Assembly: GCF_020882245.1 (NCBI RefSeq)
Contig: NC_083597.1
Span: 56,956,152-57,020,151 of the forward strand
Length of the DNA: 64,000 bases
Source: Rhopalosiphum padi
Taxonomy: Eukaryota > Arthropoda > Insecta > Hemiptera > Aphididae
Direction: 5' to 3'
The notes below the pieces were generated by a model that was given only the letters and a program-made list of their open reading frames with translations, did no database searches and was not told the origin of the DNA. This document shows positions 11,697-22,958 of the stretch, piece by piece. Position 1 is the first letter of the stretch; every line of letters begins with the position of its first letter. Both the position numbers and the translations under genes were made by a program.

Positions 11697-13495
11697 TTCA
11701 GGGTTCAAAGTGTCTACAATCATTTCACAACTGATTTTAAATTGTAATTATATTTTATATATAGTAGTGTGATATTGTACGCAGTATTTGTAAATTGCTT
11801 AGATAAATAAACAATTAGTACGTTTCCCCATCAATTCCATGGTTTTCTCAAAAACTGCGTTGTTTAAAGTTAGAATAAATAATAATAATAATTCTTCAAT
11901 ACACTGTAGATGAAGACTGAAGTGGTTTATCACTTTAGAATTAATATAAATGTCTTGCTCAGACATATGATTCGCAAAATTTATATGAAGTTTGGCTTCG
12001 ATATCTGTATTCATAAAAAATTCCTTTAAATTCACAGGTTTTTGATGAATTTTTAACGTTTGGTGGATGTAAATTGCTTTCAATTTCAGATTATATTTAA
12101 TCGGATGTTTTGTTGAAATTGATTTAGGTAATATCGTATTAAATTTTTTTTTTTATGATTCTAGAAATGAGTTGTAGTTGTCAAAATTGTTTATATATTT
12201 TATGTAATACCAATTGATTTTATTAGAAAGCGCGATAATCCTGTATTAATAAATGTATGGTGTATACGTTACCTGAGTGATTTGAACCTGAAATCAATTA
12301 CATAGAATATGTACTTATTGATAGGGCAATTAAATAAATATTTTTATATAGTTTTAAAATCAAAAAGTTTACTGTAATCTCGTAGAAAACGTTTCATGAA
12401 ATTGTTAACATATTATTATTTTAATTCTATTTTAATTTTTTTTTATGTAAATAAATGATTTTAAATATTTCAGAGAAAAAAATTTATATTTTCTGTGAAA
12501 ATGTACTATTTTGTATGTTTTTTATCGGTTTATCGTTAGTAATGCTATGTAAATTTGATGATTACAAAAAAATGACTAAAACTGTGCATTTTAAAAAAAA
12601 AATGTATGTTTTTTCAATATTGCATGTTTTCTATAATATTATAACAAAACAAAAAATGATGTCGATTTCGGTGAAAAAATAAATATAAACGTTTTTTTTA
12701 GTAAAAAAAACTAAAATTAAATTAAATATTTAAATAAATAATGTTAGTGATGTGTTTATCATACAGAATTTATGATTTACAAAATTTTTAAAAATATTTA
12801 ATAACTTAATGTAGTTGTGTAACAAACTCTATTATTATATTGTAAATATATATATATATATATATATATGTAAAACAATTGCATTTATGTTAATATGTAG
12901 ATCACAAACGCGAGTGTGTTGATATATGTACACGAGATCTGCGGGAGCGAGTAGTATTAGTAATAATAATAACTTATATTATTATATACGTGTACGTATA
13001 TTAAACGTGTTTTTTGCGGGAGTTTGAAATAATAATTATAGTAAATACGTAGATATTACGTGTGTGAGCGTTCGTGAAAATGTTTGTATTATAATATTAT
13101 TTTAGGACATTATATTATGTATTGTTAATTTTTATCGTTGATAAATAAAGAAAATATTATTATTATCATATAGTATGTATACATAAAAATACGAATAAGA
13201 TATTTACCATTATAATTATTGTAAATATGTTTAGCCGGTATAAAAAAATCTTGAATATTCGCTTGATAATATTTGGTTGTTGTTGGGATGTAATATTTGA
13301 ATCGGTAAATAATAATTAATATCGAATAATTTACACTATTAGTACAATAATCTTTATTAATGAAATTGGCATTAACAAAAATAACATTATTAAATATAAT
13401 AAAATACATTAAAAAAATATATAATATACATAAATATAAAATAAAGATATTATGAATTATAACAGAAAAAACTTACTATGTTCTTCTCCTTTCAG

Positions 13496-13801
13496 TGCCT
13501 CAAGAGGTTATCTCTTCACGTGAACATTTCTGAACAAATATTGCATAAAATGTTAGTGGGTAGTTCATGTTACTTGGAACATCTACGTAGATTATTGAAT
13601 ATTGTAAAGGGTTTATCGAATACGCTACACGTAAACATAATCATGTTGACAGAAACCCGAAAAACACTGTATTATGAACTCACCAAAACACGTTACCCTC
13701 AAACGAATAGATACGTAAATAATTATAGTAAAATATATTTTACTTTGTATAACTGTGGGATAATTTTATGTTTATCTAAGGAATTTATAAGCACCATGTA
13801 A
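13496..13801 (+). CDS. Candidate terminal exon, unidentified
   Basis: Very good acceptor TTCTTCTCCTTTCAG|TGC at 13495, then 101 codons ending TAA at 13801. It is leucine- and lysine-rich (CLKRLSLHVNISEQ near the start, LLNIVKGLSNTLHVN mid-way). Phase 0 fits the candidate exons at 10192 and 11499. The last third is AT-rich and less convincing. No family recognised. Confidence 0.3.
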   Translation, partial: CLKRLSLHVNISEQILHKMLVGSSCYLEHLRRLLNIVKGLSNTLHVNIIMLTETRKTLYYELTKTRYPQTNRYVNNYSKIYFTLYNCGIILCLSKEFISTM

Positions 13802-15413
13802 ACCTGGCAGACGAAAACTAACTACGATTTAAAATCAGTTGTAAAAAAAATAATTTATTCTAAAAATAAATAATAATATTTTATAACAAGATAACAAAAG
13901 ATAATATTATGTATTTCAGGTTCCTATATATTATATAATGAATACATGTTTCTTTTCATGGAGGATTGAGATGATCTGTGTACTGTATGTTGCCTATTTT
14001 AAGTCATATGATTTTTACATGTAAATTTAAGGGGAGGATATTATTTAGAATACAAATTTACATCCTACAAAATGTATATTAAATTGTACAAAGTTAAACA
14101 AGTGAATGTAAACAATATATTATATTGTTATACATAAATATTTAGCGTATGAATTGTTATTATAAATTAATTAATATATAATTATTATAAAAATATATTA
14201 TCATAAAACAACAATAAAGGGTTTCATCAAAACTTTTAACATACATATTTAACGAGGTGATCCATTTTGTCTGCATTTGTTATTTCAAAAAAATTAAAAT
14301 TTTTTCAATTGATATATTTTTTTAAACATTTAACTTTCTTGTATAGCAATATTATATTTATTTCATTTTTCGAAGAAGAATATTTTTCAGATTACTTTTA
14401 ATAATTAAAATTTAATTTAAAATGAGTATAGTGAATTAGTTATAATATATTTGTAAATAATATATCAATTTTATATTAAAAGATTCCGTATGTAAAGTGT
14501 ACAGAGATATGTAACCATCAAAAAGGCAAGCTACTTCTATACAAGGGTAAAATAAAAAATAGTAAATAAAAATAGTATGGCAAATATCACACATGGAAAT
14601 TAATTTTATTAAGTAAGCTAGTTGCAATGGACTTGCCATGAAATGTATTAACTACTCGTTAAAAATTTGATTTGTATGTATCGAAGTATTTCTAAAAATA
14701 TTTTGCTTCGGAAAATAAAATTCAAGTTTATGTTGTCGCTTTTAAAAACAAAACGAATTAAGCTGATAACGAATAAAAAATAAATTGTAAAAAATATTTT
14801 ATTTTTTGACATAAAACTATTTAAAATAAGATTTTTTCAAAAAATTTTAAACTTTTCCTAATAACGAGTTTATTACACACTTAAATGGATCATTATGCAC
14901 ATATATATGTAAGTGAAATAATTACAAAGGAAGTCTTACATTTGCATATTATATGTTATTCATTTCCTTAGCATAACCCCATCGTTCGAAACCCTGATCA
15001 CACTACCATACTTACTGTTACCCTCGAACAATGTTTAATCGTTGGGATACTTCATCAAGCTTAACAAAAGGAGTTGAACCGAAATATTCAGATACCGATT
15101 CGGGATTCCTAGTTTAAATCTACTGTGCTTAATGTATTATCCTTATTATTTGGCAAACTCGTAAAACTGTCCTTCTGAATGGGAGCAACCGAAACGACAT
15201 AACATTTCATGACTGCATTGTTAGATCATGAAAAAAAAAATATAAAAATTATTCACACTCAGCTAGGCAATTCCTACATTACCCCATCCTCTTTGGTACG
15301 TATACATAATATAGTATATTATTATTATTATTATTATATCATACTATATGAATCACTGTAAAATAATGTCACATAAAATTTATAGTTTTAAACATAAACA
15401 ATTTCCACGTCTT
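13802..15413. other. AT-rich DNA 3' of the MORN3-like gene
   Basis: No gene seen. It should include the 3' UTR and polyadenylation site of the minus-strand MORN3-like gene just below 15414; no single signal is singled out. An (ATT)n run lies at 15317-15336. Confidence 0.45.
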
Positions 15414-15488
15414 TCACAGGTTTTCGAGCATTTCCGATTTGGTGTACTCGTACGCTTCAATTATGTTTTTCTCGTCGGATTTCGAAAT
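15414..15488 (-). CDS. MORN3: MORN3-like terminal exon 5
   Basis: The acceptor is TGTAAATAG|ATTTCG in phase 0. It carries 24 codons, SKSDEKNIIEAYEYTKSEML..., then TGA at 15416-15414. A short charged, probably helical tail ends vertebrate MORN3 as well. The preceding intron is only 117 bp. Confidence 0.82.
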   Translation of the reverse strand: MSKSDEKNIIEAYEYTKSEMLENL

Positions 15489-18400
15489 CTATTTACAGAA
15501 TATAATATTGTACTGGATTAATCGCTGTTACTTTTGAAATGTACAACTATTATTTTACGCATAGATTTTTTTTTAAGTACAAATACGCAACTTAACTACG
15601 CTTACCTCGGGCATAACATATTGTGTTCGCGTACTCTCCGGTCCGTCAATATATCTGATGGTGCTGAGTTTCAGCACTCCGTTGATCCATACCCCCTCCA
15701 TGAATTGGCCTTTGTCTATGAACACGTAAACGCCTTCGCCGTGTTTCAAACCGTTCCTCCATTGTCCGTCATAAAAATTGCCGTTTACTGTAAGTGGCGT
15801 AATAACAATTCAGATTTTGAAAACAAAAACTAACGATTCCATACTGCCTCAATGATAATACTATTACAGTTTTCCAACAATGAACAAGTATAAATACAGG
15901 GTGAATCTATAACTAAAAAGAACTTTCTTCCAGTGGCGTATATAGATATTAATTTCAGGGGGGTTAAACTTAAATTCCCATTCTTAAATTCCTTTAATTA
16001 ATTATACAATCAAAATCAATATCCGTACCAACCATACATTTCAGGGGAGGTTTAAACACCTAACCCCCCCCTATATACGCCACTGGTTTCTTCGTAAATA
16101 AAATATACATATATATATATGTTTTTGTACGCGTATCGAACGAATAATAAATATATTATTGTTACGAGTAGAATAGAAGACAATGATATTGTACGGAGTA
16201 AAAAACTCAATTATTTTTAAAGTGACAATGCAAAAATGCATTATACATTTTTTAGTCTTTTCCACCAATATTTTTTATAAGGGTTTTTCTCAAGTTGCTT
16301 CTGATTTACTTCAAGGCACATCAGTAAACGTTAAAAACGTAATGTTTTGATAATGCGAATTTGTGTGTTTTGTTTTGATTGGTGCGGTATTTTTTTGAGA
16401 AAACTACAGAATTTAGGATTGCCATGTTCTTAAAAAAATGTTATTGCAAATTCAAAGGTGTTGTTGTACAAATAATTCATCGATATATTATATTATCTTA
16501 TTAAAAACTCGATAAAAATGATTTTCCTATATTATATTATATAAAAACTATATTTCAGTTGAATAGTGTTAAATTGTCCTCAATAAATATGCAATATATA
16601 TCTTTAACACCACAAGTCGATAAAATATGCATTATAAAAAAATCTATTAAAATTAATTTGCATATATTTCGTGGTCTAGTTAAAAACATTTACAATTTAG
16701 ACAATCGAAATTGAGTGACGTAGAAATACAACATATAATAATATGCTGGACAAAGCTAAAGCTTACATAGTTTATTAACTATAAGTTTAAAATTATACAC
16801 CAAAATCTTCGAAAACAATATTCTCTTTTTAAATTATATCTTTTTTTTTTTTTTAATTTGTTTGTAATCTTTATATATTTATATATAATGTGTACCTATA
16901 TAAAAATATAAAAACATACAATGTGTAATGATAAAAAAATAGTAAGAAATCCATATATATATATACATTTTTAATCGCATAAAATAACTGTTTGGTGATA
17001 AATTAACCACCTCGTTTATAATACAATACAATGCAATGCAGTTTTTACCTTCTACGTATTTTCCTCGGCCGTCGTACTCGTTGTTGCGCCATTGGCCTCG
17101 GTATACGGCACCGTCGTTCCACCGCATGGTCCCGTAACCGCATTTAATTCTACAACCGGCCGTCGAAAAGCTACCATCGTAAATGCCGCACTCTTCGTAC
17201 CATTTGCCTTTAGCCTTTACAACAACGACAATAAACACTGTATGGTATTTATATTATGGTATTATAAAAGTCCCATAATTTGCTACTTTTTACGCGCGAA
17301 CATCGAGACTTCTCGTTTGTCGATTAACGTAACTACAACAATATTATCGTCGTCGTGTTTATTGCATATAATACGTAAATTAAACGGAAAGTATAAATAA
17401 TATAAATCGCATAAGAAATCATGCTGTGCCGCATGCAATGATATAATATACATCGAAATGTTCACGACGTCTCGATAAATTTCTAATTTAGCTCCGTTCC
17501 CTCAATAAATATCATGTATTACATAAATAAATACAGTGTTATAATCCTTTTAATATGATAATAATATTATGTAATCATGCAATTAGTGAGTTCTATTATT
17601 TTTTTTCGGGAACCACGTGTACCTTTAGAGACTTAATATTTTTCATTTTAGAATGAGAACAACCGCTTATTTTTAATTTAAGTTCTTAAGAATATATATT
17701 TTAATGTTGATATAATATCTTAATCGAAATTTTTAAATATTACGTGAATCAGAATTTAAAAAAATATCTAAAACGCAGCATTGAGCATGTATTGGCTGAA
17801 TTACCTAACTGATAATAGCTATTTTTAATAACTGTCATTAGAATAAGTCTTTTAAAATCATGTACATCACATAATATGTCATTTGTAAAAATATTTTTAA
17901 TATGATATGCTCGTTTCAGTAACGTGACTTAACTAATGAAAAACCATTGTATTCTGTAGGTATTGTGTTCAAGTCATACATATATATATATATATATATA
18001 TACACATAATACTTCTACTTACGAATCGGTTATTTATCCATTGTCCTTCGCAAATATATACAAAATGGTCATCAACTTTTTTCATCAGCACGCCAAAACC
18101 ATGTCTTTTGTTTGCGACCCAATCTCCCTCGTAAACTGTTTTGTTCTTGTATGATTTTTTTCCTTTTCCTGAGGATTAAAAACACACACAGTACAGATTT
18201 AAAACAATTGATCGACAGAACAGGAAAATAATGAAATTGTTTAAGTGAGCAATTTTATTTCGATTTTCAGATAAATTATTATCAGTTTTATAATAACGAA
18301 TAATTACGCATAGTTTACTTACTTACGCGAAATTATATAAACAGCCCCACATAATATTTCATTTTTGTAAAATAACGTTCGGTCCCTATTTTACGAATTT

Positions 18401-21400
18401 AATATTTTTTTATCGCTATGATAAATTTATTTATTTATTCTAGTGTATACAGTAAAACCAAAATCATGGACAACAATTTTATATCTATCACTGACCCTTA
18501 TCGGCCTTATCGGATTCTAACATAGCACGGCACTTAGTGTTCCCGTCTTGGTTAGCAACAAGTTTGTTCGTGTTCTGTAATCTATAAGGTCCAGATCAGA
18601 TAGTTATTATAGTTCAACAGTAATGTTTTTATCGAACAAATTCTATTAGTTTTAGAGTACAGTAATTTCAGTTAACAACAGTTAGTAGCGGTGCTGATTA
18701 TAAAGATTACTCGTAAATATTGTGTTAGAGGGACTGAAAATAAAAGGTACGCTCTTGAATCGTCAACACGTTTCTTTTAACGACCGTATAACTTTATTTT
18801 TCAAATATCATTCCACACACAATATATCAGCTGATGTCATACACAAACGTACAACGATTGAGGTTACACGTCGAATTGCCAAAACATAAACTGTTAAATG
18901 CACCTAACCTAATTTTTCAATAACAATATATTGACCTACACCGTTGCACTATTTGTTATAAAACGTAAAATTCGATTATGGACGTATATGGACGAATAAT
19001 ATATACAACAGAACCTACACTAAGTGTTAAAGGCTCACGTATTAGTATCGTATTTGTTGTGAATTGTGTATAGCAATATTGTGCTTATAATATCTACATT
19101 ATACAAATAAAACCCAATGGTCCATCCGTCATTACATTTGTTTCCGTGGTTACCAGTATCGTTGTAGAATTTATAAAAAAAAAAAAAATATTAAACATCG
19201 AATGGCGATACTTTGTTGACTTAAGCGTTATACAATATATTATAAATACGTTTTAATATATTATATTTTTTATTATTGTTTTATTGATGTTAAAATACTT
19301 AAACCTTAAAATTGTTTATTTGGTTAGGACTCTACGTTGTACCTACACTATCGTATAATATTTGTTCGTATAACGGCAAGTAGTTTTTTTGTATTATTTT
19401 GTTTCCATGTGCTTGTAACAATTTTAATATATTATTATTATATTATTGAACTTTTAGATTTGAACTTAAATAAACTGAAATAAATAATAAATATTTGATT
19501 ATTATAAGTTATATAATTAATTTTTGTGCATTTAAATTAAGTAAGCTTTTAAAATGTTCGATCAAACTGTTTTGTAAATGTTGAATTTATTAACGCTGAT
19601 GAATTTAAAAAAAAATCAATCAAATAAAAGTTTTAATTAGAAGAAAAAAAATGATTAGCCAACTTAGGAAAGTTTAAAAATATACCTATTTTAATTACTT
19701 TAGATTTTCCAATTATCGTATAGGTACACAATTACACTATATAGTAGGTATATATAGTACAAGACAATATTATTATTCATATTTTATGTATATACTTAAA
19801 TTTTAAACTCGTGTTTGTTTGGGTTTAGTCATTTTTTATGGTAATAAAAGAAAATTAAAAAAAAACCTTTTCCATTATAATGAGCATGCATTTTACTTGT
19901 GTTTTTAGTCGATGACACGTAATACTACAATATGAAAAATGTCATTTAACTTGACTTTTAAAACTTTTTTTTTCTTAAAAAATAAAAAAAATAAAATAAA
20001 CAGGGTATTGATTTATTTTTGTTATAATAAACTATAAAGAGTCTATGCTGTAGTTGCGTAACCTAATCTCCAATTTTGTTGTTCCTAACTTATTATGCTT
20101 TTATTATTTATTATATTTAGGTCAATTATTGTCAATATAAAGGGCATACAATGAATTAATGAAAAATAAAAACCAGAATAGGTGTCACTGTTGTATATAA
20201 GTTTTTAAAAGTTCTTCATCATTGAAAAAAATACTATAATAGATGTGTTAAACTTGAATTAAATGAAAAACTATTGCATACGAAAATTAATTCTAAACGA
20301 AAACAAACATTTATAAATGCATTGAAAATACTGGCTGGTAGCCCAATGATTACATTACGAGAAATATTAATGCATATAGTTTAAATATTAAAATACATCT
20401 AAAAGATAACATAATAAGAAACAAAAACAGCAAACATTAATAATGATCTAAAATATAAAATTTAAGTAGGCACACCTAGAATCAATATGAGATAGTTAAA
20501 ATACAGAATTTTAAAATTTGTATGCAAATATATTGTTATATAATTTAGAAAACTAACATTTGGAAATGATAAATAATGCAAATATACATTTTTACATTAT
20601 TTAAATATACATACTTTCGGACTATATTTTTAAAATACTCAGTTAATACTCTATTATTATAAAAATAAAACTTATTAAAACTTTTTACAATCGTATTGTT
20701 AGTAAATAATGAAAAAAGATAATAATTGAAACTAAAATAGAAAAATCAAGTTTATAAACGAATAGTTGAATATCTTAATTATTATGATGTATAAATTAAT
20801 GAATTAATGAGAGCTTATCATAATTATTAACACAATGACAAACAATTTTCAACTTGAAATTTTAATAACTTCGTTAAGTTTTGGCGGTGGAATGAAGTTA
20901 TAGGTTACCAAAGCACCCCTAAGACAAAACCTATGTGCTGAGACCTTGTGTGGTTACAACATCTTTTTTATACAATTTGTTGCATAATAGTTAATAATTA
21001 ACATCATTTTTTAATGCAAAAATATTAATCTTGGTGTGCCCCAATAATCTTAAATATAAAGAATGTATTTTAATTTTTGGGTTATTCAACAATAGGATTT
21101 TAATTAAAGGTAATAAAAAAGATATAAAGATTTATAATTTAAAATTAATAATAATTTTCATCGACAATAATTATTTATTGATAAAACCCAAATTAATACA
21201 ATCAATATTATATAATTTATTTGTATTTTTTGTAAAATATGATGACAGTATATTATATAATTATTTTATATGTGTGCTCCATGTTCATCAGGTGTTAATT
21301 ATTTATAAAATATATATATTAACTATAAGTGCCTACACAGTATTCTGACACGTATTCTAAAATGTATTTTTTTTTAAATTTAACAATTTTTATAAAACAT

Positions 21401-21874
21401 GATTTCTAATACATGACCGAATACTTATTTATGTATATATAATGTATAACGATGATTAGAAATATTGTAAAGTACAATTGTCAGATGTTCTCAATGCACT
21501 GTATATAAAATAATAAATAATAATGAAATCAATAGTAAAATCTAGATCAACAGCACCAATATATATCATTCGTTATGTTATTACGATAACAATTAATACA
21601 ATATATTTTATTATCCGTATAATGTATATCCAAGTTCCTATCCATTACAATAAGAAATCGAAAAATTTTAGCAAATAAAACGACCTTTATTCGGCCGACA
21701 GCTGTGGTGGTAGAGATAGTTAACCGTGAACTCACCTTGTTTCGTGTCGCTTTCCCAGTTGCCCATGTACACCCCGTATGTTTCGTAGACTCCGGGTTTG
21801 AATCCGTTTTTCATGGAGATCTGCTCCATCCACCGTGTCTTTGACGGCACGTCCCTACAATGGATCGGAGGCAT
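15414..21874 (-). CDS. MORN3: MORN repeat-containing protein 3-like, complete five-exon gene
   Basis: Spliced CDS on the minus strand: exons 21874-21736, 18168-18023, 17214-17049, 15787-15606, 15488-15414. All four introns are GT-AG and the phases agree (1, 0, 1, 0), giving 708 nt, 235 residues plus TGA. MORN-type motifs (Y-x-G-x-W-x(5-6)-G-x-G) lie near residues 36-49, 59-72, 84-98, 107-123, 133-146, 156-169 and, degenerate, 179-187. The layout follows vertebrate MORN3 (about 240 residues), including the basic/tryptophan N-terminus before the first repeat and the acidic/helical tail after the last. MORN3 proteins are associated with sperm and axonemal structures; the repeats form an elongated beta-sheet used for protein or membrane contact. 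I chose the ATG at 21874; an in-frame ATG at 21895 would add seven residues. Introns are 3567, 808, 1261 and 117 bp. Family assignment rests on recognising the repeat order and flanks, not on a database search. Confidence 0.9.
15606..15787 (-). CDS. MORN3: MORN3-like exon 4
   Basis: The acceptor is CACTTACAG|TAAACGG and the donor CCCGAG|GTAAGC. Residues 151-211: the split codon gives Val151, then NGNFYDGQWRNGLKHGEG (MORN 6) and a degenerate last unit (FMEGVWINGVLK), followed by a repeat-free stretch IRYIDGPESTRTQ as in the family tail. Confidence 0.88.
15931..16085. mobile_element. hAT-type MITE in MORN3 intron 3
   Basis: 155 bp with perfect 15-bp terminal inverted repeats starting CAGTGGCGTATATAG and ending CTATATACGCCACTG. 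The flanks are 8-bp duplications with one mismatch (CTTTCTTC at 15923-15930, GTTTCTTC at 16086-16093). CAGTGGCG termini and 8-bp target duplications are typical of hAT elements. It contains G/C runs but no coding capacity. Confidence 0.8.
17049..17214 (-). CDS. MORN3: MORN3-like exon 3
   Basis: Fifty-five codons (residues 96-150) plus one base. The acceptor is GTAAAG|GCTAAAGG in phase 0, matching the exon 2 end; a second AG six bases in would break the frame. The exon holds YDGSF...GYGTM and YRGQWRNNEYDGRG, two consecutive MORN motifs. The donor is GAAG|GTAAAA. Confidence 0.88.
18023..18168 (-). CDS. MORN3: MORN3-like exon 2
   Basis: The acceptor is ATCCTCAG|GAAAAG and the donor CGATTC|GTAAGT. 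After the two bases that complete codon 47 there are 48 codons (residues 48-95) with YEGDWVANKRHGFG (MORN 2) and the start of MORN 3 (CEGQW). The other frames and strand do not give the repeat. Confidence 0.88.
18169..21735 (-). other. MORN3-like intron 1, no other gene seen
   Basis: 3.6 kb AT-rich intron. The longest open frame inside (21031-21348, plus, 105 codons) is A/T-rich, lacks splice signals and is of a length expected about once by chance in this composition. A GC-richer patch at 18480-18600 has no recognised content. Confidence 0.5.
21736..21874 (-). CDS. MORN3: MORN3-like exon 1
   Basis: Codes residues 1-46 plus the first base of codon 47. It begins MPPIHCRDVPSK and contains the first MORN start, YMGNW, at residues 36-40. 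The donor reads CAAG|GTGAGT. The split glycine codon (G + GA) is completed by exon 2, restoring a KQGKG repeat end. Confidence 0.85.
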
Positions 21875-22200
21875 TTCGAAATGTTTTCGGTGCAAATAAC
21901 TTTCAATACGGCGACGAGAGCGTATGAGTGTAAAATATTATTCTCAATTAGATCCAAAGTGTCGGGGAACTAATACCTTACCGCCGCCGCCGTTGCCGCC
22001 GCTACTACGCGTACTGTTTCTTAGCAACGCCGTTCGTTCTTCGTTGTTACTAGGTCAAGTCCGCCAAAGTGTCGATTACGGACCGACGTGTAATAGTTAT
22101 CGAAATGTATCAGTACGACCGAGCACAACACTTTTTTTCTTCGGTAGAACACCCTCTAGAAAGTTTGTAAATAAAAACGATTTTAAACTCGTGTGACGAA
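21875..22200 (-). promoter_or_regulatory. MORN3-like 5' flank and probable promoter region
   Basis: GC-richer 325 bp directly upstream of the MORN3-like ATG, with CCG-rich tracts near 21981-22000. No clear TATA box is placed. The plus-strand open frame through it (21924-22196) has no coding character and I treat it as a by-product of composition. Transcription start is not determined. Confidence 0.4.
22016..22028 (+). promoter_or_regulatory. Candidate RFX X-box upstream of the MORN3-like gene
   Basis: GTTTCTTAGCAAC fits the degenerate invertebrate X-box RYYNYY-N(1-3)-RRNRAC with a one-base spacer. It sits 142-154 bp upstream of the MORN3-like start. RFX factors drive ciliary genes through such sites. 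The pattern is loose enough that a chance match in 300 bp is quite possible, so this is an inference. Confidence 0.35.
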
Positions 22201-22880
22201 ATGATCGGTGTTGATTTGTCGGCGATAGGCTATTAAATATGTTTTTCTCGGAAATACCAATAAAATATATTTAATAGTAATAATAACAATAATATTAAAA
22301 TACGGTCTATTATCGAAGGAAATAATTAATCGTCATTAGTATAATATTGAAAAACCATAAAAATACCACTACGATAACACCGGTAAAAAAATAAGTTTTT
22401 ATATTGTAAAAATTAAGTAATTTTTTTTTTGTAAAAACACTAAAATTGACAGGATCAACTGTTTAAACTATCGTACTATATAATATCGTATACGTACAGA
22501 CATTGAAATATTTTATAAATATAATATTATGCACATACATGCGCGACGCTAACAACTCTGCCTTAATCGACATAATTATCAAAGTCATGTGTTACGATAA
22601 TATTGTGTATTGAATTAGTGTATATACCGCTTTTTCCGAGTTCAACAAGTACGACCGTATAGTATTACATCGTGCAGTGTTGTAGACAGTTATCGTACAC
22701 AAATATCGGGTATTTAAGTATAATAAACGTATCGTACACAATATATAATATTATATTACAGTACGTGGCGAAACACTTAAAAACTTAAACGAAACTTTCC
22801 GATGGCGCTTGTTCGGGAGCCTTCGGGGACGCACGTCGTGTAAATCTGGCTGAAATTTTTATCGAATCCTCGCCTAACGG
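22201..22880. other. AT-rich intergenic DNA upstream of MORN3
   Basis: No ORF or repeat with support. Confidence 0.4.
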
Positions 22881-22958
22881 CTATACGATATTATTACGGC
22901 TACTGTCTCCGCTGCTGCCGCCGTCACCGCCGGGGAGGATTACGTATAGCTGATATCC
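22881..22958 (-). CDS. Candidate terminal exon, unidentified
   Basis: The acceptor is GAATTTTACAG|GGATAT. Twenty-five codons (GYQLYVILPGGDGGSSGD...) then TAG at 22883-22881. GC-rich with purine-first codons, Gly/Ser-rich. No upstream exon could be placed. It lies 0.9 kb upstream of the MORN3-like exon 1 on the same strand and could also be regulatory sequence. Confidence 0.25.
   Translation of the reverse strand, partial: GYQLYVILPGGDGGSSGDSSRNNIV

Noticed and set aside
17092..17400. 102-codon plus ORF
   Set aside because: Antisense of MORN3-like exon 3.
21031..21348. 105-codon AT-rich ORF in MORN3 intron 1
   Set aside because: About one ORF of this length is expected by chance in the window; no splice or codon signal.
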